Positions 11,801 through 23,079 of a DNA stretch of 64,000 bases are shown here, piece by piece. Origin of the DNA: Lophium mytilinum (Eukaryota; Ascomycota; Dothideomycetes; Mytilinidiales; Mytilinidiaceae); contig MU004185.1 of the NCBI GenBank assembly GCA_010093605.1, forward strand, positions 2,236,539 through 2,300,538, written 5' to 3'. Within the stretch, counting starts at the first letter, position 1. Each line of letters opens with the position of its first letter. The translations under genes were made by a program, and so were the position numbers. The notes under the pieces were generated by a model, which saw only the letters and a program-made list of their open reading frames with translations, made no database searches and was not told where the DNA came from.

Positions 11801-13309
11801 TCTCGTAGCGAAACAAACCCGTCTGGAATCCCTCGCCGAGTTATCCACCAAGACCCTCTTACTGCCGTACTCCGTAACCGTCAAAGACATCGAGCTGGCC
11901 GGCGGCCCTGCCAGCACCAGCCTCGCCAAAGTTGATCTGGACGCGGCCGTCGACGCCGCTCGGAAGAACTTCGCCGACGCCATCGGCGCCCCTAAGATCC
12001 CCAACGTCAGCTGGTCCGACGTCGGCGGCCTCACGCACGTCAAAGACGCCGTCATGGAGACTATCCAGCTTCCCCTCGCCCGGCCGGAACTCTTCGCGAA
12101 GGGTATGAAGAAGCGGAGCGGTATTCTCTTCTACGGTCCACCCGGCACTGGAAAAACTCTGCTCGCAAAAGCCATCGCAACGGAGTTCTCGCTCAATTTC
12201 TTCAGTGTCAAAGGGCCGGAGTTGTTGAACATGTATATTGGCGAGTCGGAAGCGAATGTACGGCGTGTGTTCCAGAGAGCGAGGGATGCGAGACCCTGCG
12301 TTGTTTTCTTCGACGAGCTCGACTCTGTTGCTCCCAAGCGAGGAAATCAAGGAGACAGCGGGGGCGTAATGGACCGCATCGTCTCCCAACTCCTCGCCGA
12401 ACTCGACGGGATGAGTGACGGCGGCGAAGGCGTCTTCGTCATTGGAGCCACTAACCGTCCCGACCTGCTCGATCAAGCACTACTCAGACCTGGTCGATTT
12501 GACAAAATGCTCTATCTGGGTGTGTCAGATACACACGACAAGCAACAAACCATCTTGGAGGCTCTGACACGAAAGTACGTGTTTTTAGCACCCCTCCGTC
12601 CCCTTTTCTGTGATCTTCTTGGTGGTTGATTACTGACTGGCATAGATTCACACTCCACCCCGCTCTCTCCCTCCCCCGCGTCGCCGCCGCCCTCCCCTTC
12701 ACTTACACCGGCGCAGACATGTACGCGCTCTGCTCCGACGCTATGCTCAAAGCGATCACGCGGCAGGCGCGCGCGGTCGACGAAAAAGTCAAGTCCCACA
12801 ACGCCTCTAACCTACCGATCTCGATAGCGTATTTCTTCGATCATCTAGCGAAAGAAGAGGATATGGCAGTCATGGTAACGGAGCAGGATTTCTTTGAGGC
12901 GGAGAAAGAGCTCGTGCCGAGTGTGAGTGCGGATGAGCTGGGGCATTATGATAAGGTGCGGAGGAGTTTTGAGGGGGCGGGAGACAAGGCGGAGAAGAAG
13001 GAGCCGGCTAGGATCGAAGCGGCCGGTCAGGGATTGGCGGTGAGGAGTGGAGGGAAGGGGAAGGGGAAGATGGGGGCGTCTGCGCCTGCGACCAATTCGT
13101 CAACCGATGGACCGGTGGATGCCCGGGAGGAGAGCGATGATGATTATGTCATTCGGACTGATCATCTCATTACGAACGGCTCTGTGGGTAGTGGGGATGG
13201 AAAGGGTAAGGGAAAAGGAAAAGGCCAGGGTAAAGGCAAGGGGAGTGTTGATATCGCGGAGGGTGGGTTCGGGGATGCCGCGGAGGGGGAGGAAGATTTG
13301 TATAGTTAG
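8863..13309 (+). CDS. PEX6: Peroxin-6, AAA+ ATPase for peroxisomal receptor recycling (1439 aa)
   Basis: Pex6 pairs with Pex1 to extract ubiquitinated Pex5 from the peroxisomal membrane. Three exons: 8863-9031, 9088-12574 and 12646-13309. The ATG at 8863 opens an Arg-rich leader followed by the family's ARLLLDERMKGEVGVLSEDLF-like block. The central region is long and Ser-rich. The first ATPase domain is degenerate, with a P-loop-like RGIGKAT (about residue 795). The second is canonical: Walker A GPPGTGKT (about 1072), Walker B VVFFDELD (about 1128), and the second region of homology GATNRPDLLDQALLRPGRFD. The intron at 12575-12645 falls just after this domain. The C-terminal tail is unusual, with two Gly-Lys runs. 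At 1439 residues it is in the range of filamentous fungal Pex6. Confidence 0.95.
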
Positions 13310-15579
13310 GCATCTACTACACCTCTCATATGGGAAAATAGATTCGTAGGTAGTAGCGGCTGTCCGAAGTGTATTACTATCTACTTCTGTCCAAACAATA
13401 TCAAATGGACATTGTTTTATACTGAGCAACGATCTCCATTAACAAGATAAAAATCTACCGTTCTATAGCAAGTACATATGATCCAGTCTGCGCAAACCAT
13501 TGCGATCTTTTACTGGTATAGTAAGCTACTGCAAATTCTTGTATAGGTAGTGCGGACGTAGAGTAGTAGCTAGTCGTACAACTATCTCATCTCTCGTGCA
13601 GGTATTTGCGGGCGGTCTATAAGTCACGATTCAACCCTTTTATAGATTTGAAAATCTCCTTATCAACGAAGGGACCTAGAGCGGACGGAAGTGAATGTAC
13701 ATTTAAACATTAGTAGCTGAGTTCGATGGGATAAGGGCCCGTTAATGAGTGAAATGTGAGAAACAAATTCAATTTACAAATCCGTCAATGAATAGTAGTA
13801 GCACTTAAATCATGTAGTTGATCTATATTTAGATGGCCGTCCCGAACCTCCGCGCCGAGAGCTCTACTTGCGACGTCCCCTCACTACCGTCGCTCACCTT
13901 GATCGGCTTCAGCAGCTGCACCTAACTGCTATGTGTGACGAGCAGATCCAATTGATCTCCGAGATACTTGTGCTCAATCGTAAATCTAGTTCAATTGAAG
14001 GTACTTTGTCCTCTGTACCCAGAACCACGACCCAACCCCTTCGCGGGATATTTCGATGGGTACTCACACGACCTTGGCACTCAAATTGTAGACTCTCTGT
14101 CCGCACGCCTTTTGACTTACCCCTCTAGGGCAGGAGGTGAAGAGATGTTGGAACGTTGCCAGCTGGTCGCTTACAATGCTCACTACAGATGGCGAGCAGA
14201 CTAGTAGCACTCAACAAGGCCGGAGAAGAGAGCTAGCTGAGGGGGAAGAGCTTGCAAGACAGCAGAAGAATTGAGAACATACCATTTACGCCAATAGATG
14301 CCCCGAGCATCTGCACTTCGGAGGCCTCGTAGGCAGTCTACTCGCCATGGCCTCAATCCCCGAGGCAATTTACGCACCCCTACGACTTCTCTTGGGATCT
14401 GCATATCGTCTTTCGTCATGACCTGCTGAAATGTAGGTAAAGCGTGGTCATTGGATTATTTTCCCGTGCTAGGATGTCTCTGCGGTCGGATTACTGGAAG
14501 AATCGGTTATTAGCAACCGCAATTTCAAACGGACTCGACAAATGAAGTGCATTTCTGGTCTACGCTCATTTTTTCAAACGCAATCTTTCTTGAGCGATCT
14601 CTTCGAGTAAGTCTAGTCATTTGAAGGTCAACTGCTGCATTGTCCGTGTTCGCGAATTGCTGCTGTCTTTGTCCAGTGTCAGTCCCTCTCATATTCAAAT
14701 TAACGATAGAAATTAGTTTTGAACAGAGCTTCAAGGCGGGCCAAAACTGCCACTTCTCATCCCGTCTAGTCATTTGGTAATCTAGAGCCTGCAGGTGCAT
14801 CCCATATTCTAGCCCGGAAATGAAGCCACGAACGAAACAGGTGGAATCAGTACGGACGATGCCCTTTTGGTTACACCCTACCGAGGCCAGGCCTAGTCTG
14901 CTAAAAGGCACAGTACGTGTTGCTTCCCATGATTTACCCCTTCGTACTGCTGACTTCGTGGCTAGATATTCGCGCTAGACCACCGGATGCGCCTACAGCT
15001 TGTACCGAAGGACCTCGAACAGGTTTGAATGAGACTGACGAAGCCATGGTACCACGAATCAGCCCCAGAATGTGTAGGACGTGTCAGCTCGAGTCGAAAT
15101 TAAGTGTGGTTGAGAGATGTCGGCTACCAAGGTTGCCTTTGATTGCAAGAATGGAAACGACAAGGCAACACCGACCGTCTACTTCCCACACTTATTTGAT
15201 TTCTGCTAGACACGCTTTCCCTCGACATTACCACCCATCCACTCATCAACAATCTTCACTCCACACAACTTTCCAGTCCATCCATTACAGTACTACGACT
15301 CTCCACTTATCAAACAATCTTCACTCCACGCAACTTTGCAGTCCATCCATTACAGCACTACGACTCGAATCTGTGCACTCCTTCTCGCAGTTGCAGTTGG
15401 ATTGCTCCTGTGTATTCCCTGATAAGACGCGGGGCCACCACGAACAGAACGGTGTAAACGGCCGACCAAATACGCCTATAGCCGCTCCGGGAGTTCGGTC
15501 TGCGTTGTGTTGGCTTCTGAATCTTCTCTGAACTCCTGATAATTCAACGACGGACCTCACGCGGCGGCGAACAGGATTC
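13310..15579. other. Long intergenic region, no supported gene
   Basis: 2.3 kb without a convincing gene. Several short ORFs exist on both strands (for example 13968-14204 plus, 14525-14911 minus), but none has a domain, a good start or splicing support. A short peptide run around 14010-14200 has coding-like composition and could be a remnant. An imperfect tandem repeat lies at 15248-15375. Confidence 0.5.
15248..15375 (+). repeat. Imperfect tandem duplication, period about 64 bp
   Basis: Two adjacent copies (about 15248-15310 and 15311-15375) share a near-identical core. It runs from ACAATCTTCACTCCAC to CATTACAG(T/C)ACTACGACTC, with only a few substitutions. It sits about 200 bp upstream of the ATG at 15580, in the likely promoter or leader. 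Confidence 0.85.
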
Positions 15580-16997
15580 ATGGCGGACAATACTTGGATC
15601 TTGCAACACCTAGCTGACAGAGTCTTGGATCCTAAGCTTTGCCCCAGCGGACATTTCTCTACTGTTACAGGAAAGCGTGCTTTCTTTCCGCCTGCCATGC
15701 CAAGTTCTAGTCCTTCCCAGCCTCAAGCCCTTATTAGCCTCGTAGCAGCGTCCGAAGAAATAGCAGCGCCCGAAGAAGTAGCAGGGTCCAAAGAACACCT
15801 ATTCAGGAAGAGTTACTCTCTTCCGATCTCTCCACCCCTTCCAAAGAAGCTACCTACCCACACTTGCGAAGCAGATGCTCAGCCAAGCTACAGAGGCGGA
15901 GGAGCTCCAACGTATGCTACATTCGAACACGTTGGCGCTCACAGCCGCAGTTCAATCCAAAGACGCAGTGGCCAACCCCCTCCACGCGAGCTGCAAGAAC
16001 AACGCCACGTTGCTCAAATACAACATCATCATAATGAAAGCATTCGCAATAATCGGAGACAAGTTTTGGCGCTGGCGACGCAGCGGCGACTTGAGTATCA
16101 GCTGGAATGCACTAGACGGCAGCAAGAGTTCGAGCATCGCAAATTGATAGTAAACACCTCGGCACGCTTGGAAATGTCTGCTCCCGTGCTTGTAGTGTCG
16201 TCTACTCCCCCCAGGTTCAATAATTCTCGCGCCGGACGCCATCTTCAGCGCGGACTCTCTGATCCACCTGTGATCTCACTTCGGGGAGGATCTGGTTCAT
16301 ATAGGGACCCGTCTTCTTCACGCAGAGCCCAACCCCCGCGCCCTTCTTCGCAGGCTTCGTACTCTTCGGCTCCAACGCCGGCTGCCTCCACCGGTGCTCC
16401 AACGTCGGCTGCCTCTACCGGTGCTTCAACGCCGGCTGTCTACAACGATGCTCCAACACCTGCCTACACCGGTGCTCCAGCTGGTCCGTCACCTAGCACC
16501 ATACCCAGGAACACCTACTCTATACTGACGGAACAAATCTAGGACATAGCAACCATGCTCTTGGACCCGACGGGAGTGGCTTGAAGTCCGTCAGTAACGC
16601 TCCCGTATCTTCCGAGTCTACCCCAAAGTACATCAATGATGATGAGCGGCGCCGTCGGGGTATGGAGAAGTCTCAAGAGTTTAGCGAGCGTTTCTATTCA
16701 AGCCACCCAGTGGACGCTAGACGCAATAATCGTGATTACTTCACGCGCTCTTACGCGACGCCACCGGAGAGCGCGATCGATACGAGCGAGGATGGGAATT
16801 CTTCCTTCTTCGACCGCGACCGATCCCCACAAACGCCGGATAGGGTCCCATCATCAGAGCGAGTTGCGGTTCCTGTCATAGCAGTCATCCCCCCCTCGCC
16901 GAAACTGCAGGCTGAGATACCTCGGAAAAAAGCAAACTCGGAGAAAGAGACGTCAAAGGAGAAGGATGATAGTTGCGGGTCAAAAGATGGTCGTTGA
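15580..16997 (+). CDS. Low-complexity hypothetical protein, two exons (452 aa)
   Basis: Unrecognised protein. Exon 1 is 15580-16483 and exon 2 is 16543-16997. The 59-nt intron has donor GTCCGT, an ACTGAC branch site and a CTAG acceptor, and joins the two frames exactly. Without this intron the two halves look like separate ORFs. The protein is rich in Ser, Pro, Gln and Arg. It has a His/Gln/Arg stretch (about residues 140-190) that may form a helix, a Pro/Ala/Thr repeat (27-nt unit at 16369-16475), and a charged, disordered C-terminus. No signal peptide or membrane segment. Function unknown; probably a largely disordered nuclear or cytosolic protein. Confidence 0.6.
16369..16475 (+). repeat. 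27-bp minisatellite, about 4 units, in coding sequence
   Basis: Units begin at 16369, 16396, 16423 and 16450 (the last is 24 nt long). The consensus begins GCTCCAACGCCGGCTGCCTC and encodes a nine-residue Ala/Pro/Thr/Ser/Gly repeat. Later units are more diverged. Confidence 0.85.
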
Positions 16998-19330
16998 GTC
17001 GAACGCAGCAACAAGCCGAAATAATACGGCGTCACGGTCACAAGTATTTGCACACTCGTTCGGCAATGTTTTGGGCACTCTGTCGCGCTTTCAAGATTGT
17101 AGGCACGACTTTTAAGTTTCGTGCAGCGTGAACTGAGCTTTTTTTGCCCATTTTTCTTCTTAGCAACGGAGCTCCTCCATATAGCAATATTCAGCTTCAA
17201 AGATAGCACTCAAGTACAGAGGGCTGAATCAACGTACTTTGCAAATTGCAATCTATAAAGCTGTTCCCATCCATGACTCGGTGAAATGGAGCCAATCGCA
17301 TCAGGCCACATGATACTACCAAAGTTGCATCGTTTGAGTCCCCTTATCGATATCACGAACTCCAGTCCTCAACAAGTTGTTCTCTCCATCTCAACCATGT
17401 GTACTCACGTTGAAGTGAATCAGAGTGTCTTTCTAGCCTTCTGGTTGCATAGGTTCCCGATTTCCTTTCGGCCGGCTCGCGCTATAGCGCTCGGGTAAGC
17501 GGTTCTTTCCATCTTTCTGGTATACGTTACAGCACTCCCGAGTAATGTTAGAGATTGGCAGTATCGAGTCTTAAGATCTAGTCGGTGTATGTAATTCTTT
17601 CCACTTCTGCCTGAGGTATAGCTGAAATTTATATGGAGCGAGGCTTCGACAGCGATTCCGACACTTCACTGATAAATGCCTTCCATTGCAGTGAGCTGGC
17701 TAAAGCACGGCTCTCAAAGCCCTCCCGCAGGGTACAAGGAACTTACAGTGGTAAATCAGATTATCTCTTCCCACATCCCCAGCTCTTATCACGTCTAGTA
17801 TTATAAGTGGCGACACAGTAACGATGATTGTATTGTTTCAGCTTATGACGGTGGCACTATTACGATTGTCATATCTATATTGATTATGTCGTCAGCGTCT
17901 GACTGGCCTCGGTTTCTCGTGTACTATGGTGAGCTCGAATAAGTCTGTAGGTCACTGATCCAAAGGCTTTCAGCCAACCGGATTTCGTTCAGCTGATAAC
18001 ACATTATTTCTTCCAAATTGACACAAGACAAGTGCTACGCCACTAGATATCCGCACATATCTTGTCCAGTTCGCAGTTGAAACGCGTACTAAGTTGGCTT
18101 TCGACAGACCCGCCATCACAACTACGCTCTTGATACAGATATCAGGGGTAGCAACGGTCCAACTAGAATTCTAGCCTCCTGAACTATTTTCTAGAGCTGT
18201 TTGCGGAGAAAATAGCAATCATGAGTGCCAGGTTGGAAGAGATCTTTTACTTTCTTCGAGGTTGAGTCCGCGCCACGTGCGTCCAGGGCGAAGATATCTA
18301 CTTAACATAAGCGCTTCAATAAACACAGTATGGAGCACTATACGTAGGAGGAGGGTTCACCGCGCATGTTTGGAGAAGGGCCTTGTACAAAGCTACGTCA
18401 GTCGAAGTTTTATAGAAGGCAATCAATCCATGTTCTTGGGATAGAACTTCTTCCCAGGTCGCTACATGCAGCTCGAGATGTACGCCGACCCATAGACCAA
18501 AGCTCTGCGTTGCGTGCTCTGAAACGAAAACGTCGAGGGGGTGTTTCAATTTTCCCTCTCGTGAGACGCAATGAATGAAACCTGGGTAGTCAGCACGCGC
18601 GCAGTGGTGGCTTTCTAGAAGGAAGACTGGCGAATGGTGGCCGGGATGTTTTTAGTGAAGTATCAACGAACTGGTTTTCCAATGAGTTGTCGCATTGCGA
18701 TGCTGCAGCCATGGTTATGTGCTTCTGTATAAGAGACATATCAAATTACGAAGAGACTAGGAAATCGAATCGAGTGACAGTCTTCTGCTGGGGTACAACT
18801 ATATGTATGAAGAAAAGGTTGCGCCCAAAGCAATCGCGAACGGGTAGTCACGAGCTCGTGCACTATCAATAAATAGAGGTTTTGGACCTGATCTGTGGGT
18901 GACAGCGTCTTTATACCGGGTTGAATCGATACTGCTCCCATGGTACGTGCAAATCCCCACTCGGACCTTTGGTGACTGGAGGATCATTGCCAACTCAACT
19001 ATGAGCGCCCGCTTCTAGGCCGAGCGAGAGGTGTCTTGCGGGTTTAGGATTCATGGCAGCCCTTCTGATGTCTGCGTGGTGACTCCTTCATGCCACGGCA
19101 TTTCAGAATCCCAGTCACGTGGTACATGCTGGTGGCGAATCCCAGATTGAATCGTACGATCCGAGCTGGGAGATGAATTTGTTGAAACTAGCTCCAGCAA
19201 CTGCTAGCTTTTCCATCCTAACACAATCAGGCCTAGAGTGGCGGTGGATTGGTATATATAGCCCCAGAGGCCACCATCTGTTCTTGATACATCATCGATC
19301 ATAACTTTCAACAGAAATTTCTTTGCCACG
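16998..19330. other. Gene-poor region
   Basis: 2.3 kb with no ORF longer than about 80 codons and no recognisable domain on either strand. It may hold decayed genes or long regulatory DNA. A TATA-like GGTATATATAGCC near 19251 fits the small candidate gene that follows. Confidence 0.45.
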
Positions 19331-19615
19331 ATGATGCTATCTTCTGTCCACTTATCTCGAAGCTATTTTCCACACCTGACCAGACAAATCTCAGCTCAAA
19401 GCGCGAATCAAACACTTGGGCGCCCATCGACAAGCTTCAGTACTTCTGCTGTGTAAGTTCTGAGAAGCTTTGATTCGATTGTTGAACAGTCGGGGGTACC
19501 AGGACCGCAAAACGGAACTAACGTGTAGAGAGCATTTGAGCGGTACAGGGCCTCCTTTAAGAAAGTAATTCAGGCAGGTCGAAATATCAGTATGGCGAAG
19601 GTGTTATCATTTTGA
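19331..19615 (+). CDS. Candidate small two-exon gene (68 aa), uncertain
   Basis: Tentative model. A TATA-like box sits near 19251 and the ATG is at 19331 (tandem ATGATG). Exon 1 is 19331-19452. The intron 19453-19530 has a GTAAGT donor and an ACTAAC branch site just before the acceptor. Exon 2 ends at a TGA at 19613-19615. The N-terminus is Ser/Arg/Leu-rich and free of acidic residues, like a mitochondrial targeting sequence; exon 2 is short and basic. A diverged second copy of part of the gene lies about 385 bp downstream, which supports a once-functional unit. It may be a decayed gene. Confidence 0.3.
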
Positions 19616-19860
19616 TGCCATTGTGTTTGAAATCATGTCAATGTCGCGTGGTGCCTATCTGGCTGCAGCTCCAAACTGGACTACACGGTCTGACAAGGAG
19701 ATGAAGCTTCTTTGTCATGGCAATGTTATCCCATCTATTTTCAAGCTGTTGACTCTAATTAAGTAAAGAAAGCAGGACTATTAAAGCGCGAATCAAATAC
19801 TTACACGTCCATCACCGAAATTTGCTCCCTTCTACTATGTAATATCTAGGAAGCTTACAT
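19398..19860 (+). repeat. Diverged direct repeat pair (19398-19474 and 19783-19860)
   Basis: About 77 bp aligns almost without gaps, starting AAAGCGCGAATCAAA in both copies and running across the exon/intron boundary of the candidate small gene. Many differences are transitions. Weaker similarity continues downstream. Confidence 0.65.
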
Positions 19861-20425
19861 CCAATAAGTAAAGAGAGGTGGCAGAGCACTTTAGAGTATT
19901 TTTTAGACACGATAGGCCCATGTTTCGGTTCCGACACACCTTTAGTACCACATTTCGAACAGGTCAGGTAGCGAAAATAATGAGCGGGTCCAGTCATTCT
20001 ATCACTACTGGCCACGTATCAGGAAATTTTGGTCGTCTTGGAAAAACAGGCCCCATGAGCAGCCAAAATCTTGATTCTATATCTGTATCGAACATTGCAC
20101 CAAACCAGTGGACTTCGTTGCACTCACACAATGTCCGTAATTAGGCCTAGCCTCGACTTCACAGCAGATAGGCAGCTTCCATGGAAGGCAAGTGGTAGAA
20201 CCCATCACACTGTCGTATCATACCCAGTCCCGTGATTTATAATGACTAAGCTCCACCTCATCAACCAGATTCTATAGGTAGGCCACGAAACACACAAATA
20301 CTTAAGGCAGTTTTTCTCCTCTCTCGATCATACTTTTCATATCATGACCTTCGTCTTCTCTACCCTTCCAACTCGACATTGCCTCGTGCGACCACTTTCT
20401 CGTTCGCAGCAGCATATTCACCAGA
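19616..20425. other. Intergenic with a second, degraded copy of the small gene
   Basis: Contains the second repeat copy (19783-19860) followed by an open stretch at 19878-20144 (88 codons). It has no recognised domain and may be the tail of the duplicated gene. The remainder is promoter for the 2EXR-like gene. Confidence 0.4.
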
Positions 20426-22276
20426 ATGTGCAAAGCATTCGGATTTTCCTGCTGTTCACAGGAAGCAGGAGGACTGCAAATCCACGATACGTGGTGTCGA
20501 AAGTATGTAGTCTTCGAAACACAGGGATCCGAAACCCAAACGGTTGTTCCTCGAATAAACAATCTGGTCAAGTCCCACATACTTTTCCGAATGCTTCACT
20601 TCGTCTTTTGGTTGCCTAGTTTGCAGGAGAAACGGCCGGTAGCACTCGCTCAGGATGGGAGACATCCGACATTACCCTTGAGTCCCCTCCGGAACGTCGA
20701 ATTCTTACTGAACGACGTGCGTCTAGAAAGTGCGCGCCTTCTAAAATTTCCATCAGAGATTAGCTTTCTGAGATTTCCTTCAGAGGTTCGGAACATGATC
20801 TACGGGTATATCCTACGCGAACTTGATCCTCTCTGGGTTATAACAGGGGCGCGCTCCAGGATGAAGATTTCGGGCAAAACCATGAACGCAATTCACGCTT
20901 TCTACTATTCTCGGGCGACCCACTACGAAGCAACTACTTTCTGGATGGCAAACAACACATTCCGGATCTTGGAACGGCTCCCGCATCTCCCACTTTACTC
21001 TACCCTCACCTTTATATCCAACGTCCCCGGGCGCGACTTCATAACCAGTCTTGAAATCCGCAATCTTGGGGACATAGACTTGGTTGAATACAGAGTCTTC
21101 GACTATCTCACCCTAGCATTGAACATGTTCACTGTTTCCGTCTACAACCTGGAATCCTTTCCGAACCTCGATTCGATATGTATCGACATTGAGCCCTTGC
21201 TACTGTTGTCCCGACAAGCTTGCGGAGACACCAGTGATATTAACTTTCTGAGATCCTTGCACGACAAAAAGGACCCCTCCGATATTAGACACTTGGAGGA
21301 AACAGGTTGGATGGACAGGAACAAGATTCTGCAATCGCTCATCCAGTTGGTCAAGCAGCTGAGATTGAGGCGTCTGCGAGTGAAGTGGGTCCCACTTAAG
21401 ACCAGGAGTTCGACGCAGCGTGCCATAGGCGCATGGCCATGTGCTCGAGACCTGTCCAGTCTGTATTCGTGGCGCGAAGAAGACATTCAGATCAGTATGG
21501 AAAAATATCTAGAGAAACAAATTCAACCTTGTATCCTTTGGCATGGCCGCCTGACGAAGAACCAAGGGTGGAGAGGTGATGAAAACGCATTGATTCGACA
21601 CGCTCAGGCCCAGCAACACGAAGAGGAGCAGACCCCCAGCGTACCAGAGCCGATGATAATCTCAGAGTCTTCGGGCGAGCTATCCAGCTGTAGCAGTGTA
21701 CCAGGAAAAGAAGAACTTGAAGCCGATACGAATATCACCTCAGGCGATAGTGGAAGGGAGCGGATTCCGGATTTGCCAGAGCCGACGATAGCCTCAGAGT
21801 CTTCGGGAATTCAATCGAATTGCAGCAGTGTACCAGAGAAAGAAGACCTCGAAGCCGATACGAGTATCGTCGGCAGTGATCGCAGAGGAAAGCGGATTAC
21901 CAGCGTAGCAAAGCCGACAACAACCTCAGGATCTTCTGATGGGCCATCAGCCTGCAGAAAAACAAAGAAAGAAAATTATGAAGATCACTCGAGCAACACC
22001 GCGGGCAATTATAAAGGGGAACAGCCCTTGCGACCATACCAATGCCAAATGTGGTTCCCTCAGAAGGAGGTCCAGACAACGTCTGCAAGATCCGAGGCTT
22101 TACATTGCGACGCAATCGAGTTCTGTGTCGGCTTAGAATACATCACTATGGGGCCACGTTACTTTTGCCTCCTCGTGGAGAAGCAATTTGCACATTGGAC
22201 CTTTGAATTCAAAGTAGAACGGACACTGGTAACTGGTTCAAGCACAACAGGTGTACTTGAGGAGGGCTGTGATTGA
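20426..22276 (+). CDS. 2EXR/F-box-like protein with C-terminal acidic repeats (616 aa)
   Basis: Intact member of the same broad family as 4167-5168. The motif FLRFPSEVRNMIY (about residues 113-125) is the 2EXR/F-box-like signature. It is followed by the family's 'FWMANNTFR' segment (about 171-179) and a Leu-rich region with 'SICIDIEPLLLL'. After about residue 400 the protein becomes Ser/Glu-rich and carries three imperfect units of about 43 residues, each with a (P/K)xxxxxSESSG-type start and a SSVPxKExLEADT core. The N-terminal 100 residues have no clear counterpart, and an unrecognised intron or a later start is possible there. A broken close paralogue follows at 23080-24043. Function unknown. 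Confidence 0.65.
   Translation: MCKAFGFSCCSQEAGGLQIHDTWCRKYVVFETQGSETQTVVPRINNLVKSHILFRMLHFVFWLPSLQEKRPVALAQDGRHPTLPLSPLRNVEFLLNDVRLESARLLKFPSEISFLRFPSEVRNMIYGYILRELDPLWVITGARSRMKISGKTMNAIHAFYYSRATHYEATTFWMANNTFRILERLPHLPLYSTLTFISNVPGRDFITSLEIRNLGDIDLVEYRVFDYLTLALNMFTVSVYNLESFPNLDSICIDIEPLLLLSRQACGDTSDINFLRSLHDKKDPSDIRHLEETGWMDRNKILQSLIQLVKQLRLRRLRVKWVPLKTRSSTQRAIGAWPCARDLSSLYSWREEDIQISMEKYLEKQIQPCILWHGRLTKNQGWRGDENALIRHAQAQQHEEEQTPSVPEPMIISESSGELSSCSSVPGKEELEADTNITSGDSGRERIPDLPEPTIASESSGIQSNCSSVPEKEDLEADTSIVGSDRRGKRITSVAKPTTTSGSSDGPSACRKTKKENYEDHSSNTAGNYKGEQPLRPYQCQMWFPQKEVQTTSARSEALHCDAIEFCVGLEYITMGPRYFCLLVEKQFAHWTFEFKVERTLVTGSSTTGVLEEGCD
21634..21985 (+). repeat. Coding tandem repeat, about 130-bp unit, three diverged copies
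   Basis: Copies at about 21634-21765, 21766-21894 and 21895-21985 (the last is partial and degenerate). They encode the Ser/Glu-rich units of the preceding protein. The first two are clearly alike. Confidence 0.7.
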
Positions 22277-23079
22277 TGGGATGATTGAGTAGAAGCCAAT
22301 AACAACAGTCTTTCGCCGATCATTTCCTTAATAGTTTGACAATTCACGATGTAATATCACTCGACTTTTCGCATTCATGAGCTTGGAATCTGCAGACGGA
22401 GAGGCAGTGTTCACACGGAGATCAACAGACATGAGATCATTGCGAACCCCTTACTCTCATTATCAATCTCGCTACCCCCGGACTCCTCAAGCGTCAAATC
22501 CATACCCGGACCGGTGGTAAGCGAATGATCACTCTTCCGACTCAACTGGAAACTTTCCTCCAGACTACGAATCAAACCCAGAATCATAAAAGTAAGAAAC
22601 CCCTAAGGCGTAACAAATCTATAAGAAGCCCCGAGTTACACAAAATCTGTACCATACCACGGAAGAACCCGCTTTGGAGAGCACGTCACGACCAATCTTA
22701 TTGGTGATTCAGGGTCACCGCGCGTGGCCTTTGCCGACTCTGGAGAGACCCCACACTACATAAGTCTCCTCTCATGCGCCCCTCTTTCTCTCATCTAATC
22801 CTGTTCAAAAATCCGGCGCCCCTTTACTACCATATCTCTCTTCTCATTTTTACACGCTCGATTACACACTCGTCTCTGAACGCAGGTTCACTGGAATAGA
22901 CATATCTCATGGTGCTCCTGCACCTCTAATAGGGCCTCAAGCTTCATCCTGCCCGTGTCAAGATTGTTACCAAGCACGTTCACACCACACTCCCCCCAGG
23001 CTTTGGGCAGACTCCATCACGCTTCCAGGACGCATACTCGAGGTACCCTTTTGTCTCCAACTGGCATTATATCATCTTG
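22277..23079. other. Intergenic between 2EXR paralogues
   Basis: About 800 bp. A pyrimidine-rich stretch around 22770-22860 looks like a promoter or leader. No gene seen. Confidence 0.45.

Noticed and set aside
11198-12055. Long minus-strand open frame (285 codons) opposite PEX6
   Set aside because: It lies wholly opposite the PEX6 exon that encodes the ATPase domains and reads as Ser/Arg/Thr-rich nonsense; an antisense shadow.
16484-16542. Two separate genes at 15580-16542 and about 16500-16997
   Set aside because: A normal 59-nt intron joins them exactly in frame, so one gene is the simpler reading.
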